DNA from: Ptychodera flava
Lineage: Eukaryota > Hemichordata > Enteropneusta > Ptychoderidae
NCBI RefSeq assembly: GCF_041260155.1
Contig: NC_091931.1
Span: 11,389,861 to 11,453,860 of the forward strand
DNA length: 64,000 nt
Direction: 5' to 3'
How positions within the stretch are numbered: the stretch's first letter is position 1; the number at the start of each line of letters is the position of its first letter. The position numbers and the translations under genes are program-made. This document shows positions 60,761-64,000 of this stretch, one piece after another. The notes under the pieces are model-generated. The model was given only the letters and a program-made list of their open reading frames with translations, had not been told where the DNA came from and ran no database searches.

Positions 60761-61079
60761 ACCAAATCAAAAACACGACCGATTTGGACTAAAGGAAATT
60801 TCAGAGAAATTTTGGACAAAAAAATGTCAAAAATTTCAACCTAAATGTAATTTTGTCATAATTGAACAAATTATAAAGAAAGAAGAACACTAAAAAATTC
60901 ATTCCTAGAAAATAAACAGCCTTCACAAAATGCATAATACTGTATAAGAACCCCCACCCAAATACTTGCATAGTAATTTTCAAAGCAATCCGAACAGAGG
61001 TTGTTATTAATTTGTTTACCATTTTTTGTCATTATGTCATTTGCATATTCTAGGGAATGAAAATTTTATTTGAAATATA

Positions 61080-62110
61080 TCTGCAAAGCTGCACCGACCG
61101 GGTTTCGAGATATCTTGGTCAACAGGGGCAATAGAGAAATACATGCGCAATAAAATGGAAGGCTACGGTAGTATTTGTGAAATCGAGGTCAAAGGTCATC
61201 AAGGTGATGTGACATTTTCTTAAAAGAATTGAATGTCATAGTTTTCCCTATATACCAAAATTCAGACCTCTAGCTCTATCAGCTTGCCCAAAATTAGATA
61301 TGTGTATTATTAATAAGGTACAGGATATGGCACCATAAGGTCTCCCATCATACCAAATATGAAGGGTGTAGCCCTTGAGGTTACCGAGTTATGGACAAAT
61401 ATGTATCTTTGAGGTCAAAGGTCATCGAGGTCACATGATATTTTGTAAAAAAAATTGTATCCCATAGTTATCCTTATATACCAAAAATCAGACCTCTAGC
61501 TCTTTTGGCTTGCCCAGAATTAGATATGTGCATAATTAATGAGGTACAGGATGTGTCATCATTAGGTGTCCCATCATACTAAATATGAAGGGTGTAGCAC
61601 CCATGGTTACAGAGTTATGGACGAATATGTATATATTTGAGGTCAAAGGTCATTGAGGTAACGTGACATTTTGTCAAAAAAATTGTATCCCATAGTTATC
61701 CCTATATACCAAAAATCGACCTCCAGCTCTATTGGCTTGCCCAAAATTAGATATGTAAATAATTAATGAGGTACAGGTTGTGGCGTCATAAGGTTTCCCA
61801 TCATACAAAATATGAAGGGTGTAGCCCTTGTGGTTACTGAGTTATGGACATATATGTATATTTGGGGTCAAAGGTCATCAAGGTCACATGATATTTTGTA
61901 AAAATATTGTATCCCATAGTTATCCCTACATACCAAAAATCAGAACTATAGCTCTATTATGAAGCCCAGTATTAGGTATGTGCATAATTAACACAGGAAG
62001 TGGCTGGTCATGTGACATTTTGTCGAAAAACTTTGCTCCCATAGTTTTCTCTATGTACCAAAAACACATTGAAGTTGACAGCCAGTTAGAGTGAAATCCG
62101 ATCAAGCTGC
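61080..62110. repeat. ~227-bp satellite block 1
   Basis: Units repeat about every 227 bp and contain GAGGTCAAAGGTCATC, 'ATAGTTATCCCTATATACC', 'GACCTCTAGCTCTATTGGC', 'TGCATAATTAATGAGGTACA' and 'CATACCAAATATGAAGGG'. No coding potential. Confidence 0.9.
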
Positions 62111-62119
62111 AAAACTTAA

Positions 62120-63100
62120 TTAGCCAACGTATTGTGTATCAGGGATTTTTACGACATTAACAGCTGGGCTTGATGTGATCTTGTTTATATCTTTAATCAC
62201 CTACACCTCTCAGTTACACATCACACCAGGGCCACTCCACTGTACGCCAGACAGAGAAACATAAACAAATCACTACACTTTGCAATGTCATGTATCTTTC
62301 TTTTTTATTCATGATGAACAAATGAGCTTGAAAGTTCAGGAAGGTTTTGAAATTTTCGCTTGTCCAGTCTCAGTGAATCTACATATTAAACAATTTTGGG
62401 AATTCCTGACAATTGGACACAATGATAAGTTATCTGTTGCTTACAACAGTCTAATCATTGCAATCCTAGTTCTTACAGATGAATCAAATCATGAAATACT
62501 GTGAGGGAACATTCTCATCACAGTATACCTCAAAAACAGAATGAAAGAGAAAGTAATAGAGCTGTTACAACTTTAAAAATACCTTAAAGCTAAAAATAGA
62601 AATAATTGTGAAAAATTTGTCTAAATGGTATAAATGAAATGAACTACAAGTAATAGAACACATCACAATCATGTTTGCAAGTGTTTCAGTGAAAAGGATG
62701 CCTTGTAACAAACTGTCTTTTTTAGGTTTTATTAGAATCGTTATGTTGAAAAGGTTCTTGCAGTGCACCATTGAGTCCAATCAGGAACTCCACGAATACA
62801 TTTACAAATGTATTTTGAACATGTAAGTTTATATGATGCTGGTCTAGCCGGTCAATTCCCAAAGCTACCTGAACTTTCACGCTCACTTGTTCATCACAAA
62901 TAAAAATGAAAGATACATGACATTGCAAAGTGTGGTGATTTGTTTATGTTTCTCTGTCTGACATTCATGGAGTGGCCCTGGTGTGTTTTGTAACTGAGAG
63001 CATGTAGCTGATTAAAGATGTAAACAAGACCACATCAAGCCCTGCTGTGTTAATATGTAAAAATCGCAGATACACATTTACGGAAGCTAGTTGGCCAAAT
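62120..63100. mobile_element. Foldback element splitting the 227-bp satellite
   Basis: About 210-bp imperfect inverted arms: GGGCTTGATGTGATCTTGTT, CACACCAGGGCCACTCCA (near) and ATAAACAAATCAC...TTTGCAATGTCATGTATCTT on the left (62,165-62,345) reappear reversed at about 62,865-63,045. The same satellite continues on both sides (to about 62,110 and from about 63,200), so the element was inserted into it. A TAGCTCCTCAGT-ATATAAA-ACTGAGGAGCTA hairpin sits at 63,170-63,201. Confidence 0.75.
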
Positions 63101-63199
63101 CTTGACAGAAGGAAGTCTTGACAGAAGGAAGTAAAAGTTGACGCCGCCATTTCTAGTTTTCAATTCTAATAGCTCCTCAGTATATAAAACTGAGGAGCT

Positions 63200-64000
63200 A
63201 AAAAATTAGACCTCTAGCTCTATTCGCTTGCCCAGAATTAGATGTGTGCATAATTAATGAGGTAAAGCGTGTGTTGTCATAAGGTCTCCCATCCTACTAA
63301 ATACAGAGGACATATAGCACTTTTGGTTACTTATTTATTGACATAAACATATATTTTAGGTAAAAGGTCATCGAGGTCACATGTTATTTGGTCAAAAAAT
63401 TTCTCTCCTATAGTTATCCCTATATACCAAAAATCAGACATCCAGCTCTATTTGCTTGCTCAGAATGAGATATGTGCATAATTAATGAGGTACAGTATGT
63501 GGTGTCATAAGGTGTCCAATCATACCAAATATGAAGGGTGTGGCACTTGAGGTTACTGAGTTACGGACAAAGATGTATATTTGAGGTCAAAGGTCACCGA
63601 GGTCACGTGACATTTTGTCAAAAAATTTGTATTGCTAAGTTATCCCTATATACCGAAAATCAGACCTCTAACTCTATTGGCTCGCTCAAAATAAGATATG
63701 CACATAATTAATGAGGTACAATATGTGGCGTCATAAGCTGTCCCATCATACCATACATGAAGGGTGTAGCACTTGTGGTTACTGAGTTACGGACAAATAT
63801 GTATATTTGAGGTCAAAGGTCATGTGACATTTTGGCAAAAAAATTGTATTGCTAAGTTATCCCTACATACCAAAAATTAGACCTCTAGCTCTATTGGCTC
63901 GTTCAAAATTAGATATGTGCATAATTAATGAGGTACAATATGTGGCATCATATGGTGTCCCATCATACCATACATGAAGGGTGTAGCACTTGTGGTTACC
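63200..64000. repeat. ~227-bp satellite block 2 (continues past window end)
   Basis: Same unit as block 1, with AGGTCAAAGGTCA at 63584 and 63810. It runs off the end of the window. Confidence 0.9.

Overview
Eukaryotic (animal) genomic DNA, not microbial. The window is AT-rich. It has clear GT-AG introns, dispersed and tandem repeats, and several transposon families. The P-element/THAP9-like gene, the DUF7869-like gene and the repeat content suggest an invertebrate, probably a marine deuterostome such as a hemichordate or amphioxus. That assignment is an inference from general familiarity, not a demonstrated match. I see no tRNA, rRNA or CRISPR array.

Layout. 0.27-9.4 kb: fragments of a degenerate ~145-bp repeat in both orientations, a 130-bp tandem repeat, and a broken minus-strand copy of an uncharacterised repeat-associated ORF (4.9-7.4 kb). 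10.7-15.5 kb and 53.1-57.8 kb: two related non-autonomous DNA transposons with GCGC-rich terminal inverted repeats and 8-bp target duplications. 17.8-52.7 kb: a plus-strand P-element-transposase-like gene of at least nine exons whose introns are full of TTAA-flanked miniature elements. 22,393-49,279: a 26.9-kb DNA element inserted in one intron of that gene. 59.1-60.2 kb: a minus-strand ORF resembling the C-terminal part of repeat-associated proteins. 60.4-64 kb: tandem repeats, including a ~227-bp satellite whose units carry perfect nuclear-receptor DR1 motifs, interrupted by a foldback element.

The main discovery candidate is the 26.9-kb element. Its ends are inverted repeats, essentially identical over the first ~150 bp, starting AACACTGTCTCTTACC and flanked by a 4-bp direct repeat TTGA. 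Just inside each end is a ~0.9-1 kb array of a 28-bp repeat, in inverted orientation at the two ends, each unit containing the near-palindrome TACAGATACTGTA. The interior holds two multi-exon genes transcribed divergently from a shared ~305-bp promoter. Leftward is a DUF7869-like protein with conserved acidic motifs that could form an RNase H-type (DDE) transposase site. Rightward is a protein with a ParB-like domain (DGNH motif) followed by a lysine-rich region made by tandem triplication of a three-exon cassette. A working hypothesis is a very large cut-and-paste transposon encoding a transposase and a ParB-like repeat-binding partner.

Several ORFs carry single-base frameshifts, two of them at A-homopolymers. 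In a young-looking element this points partly to sequencing indels, but real decay cannot be excluded.
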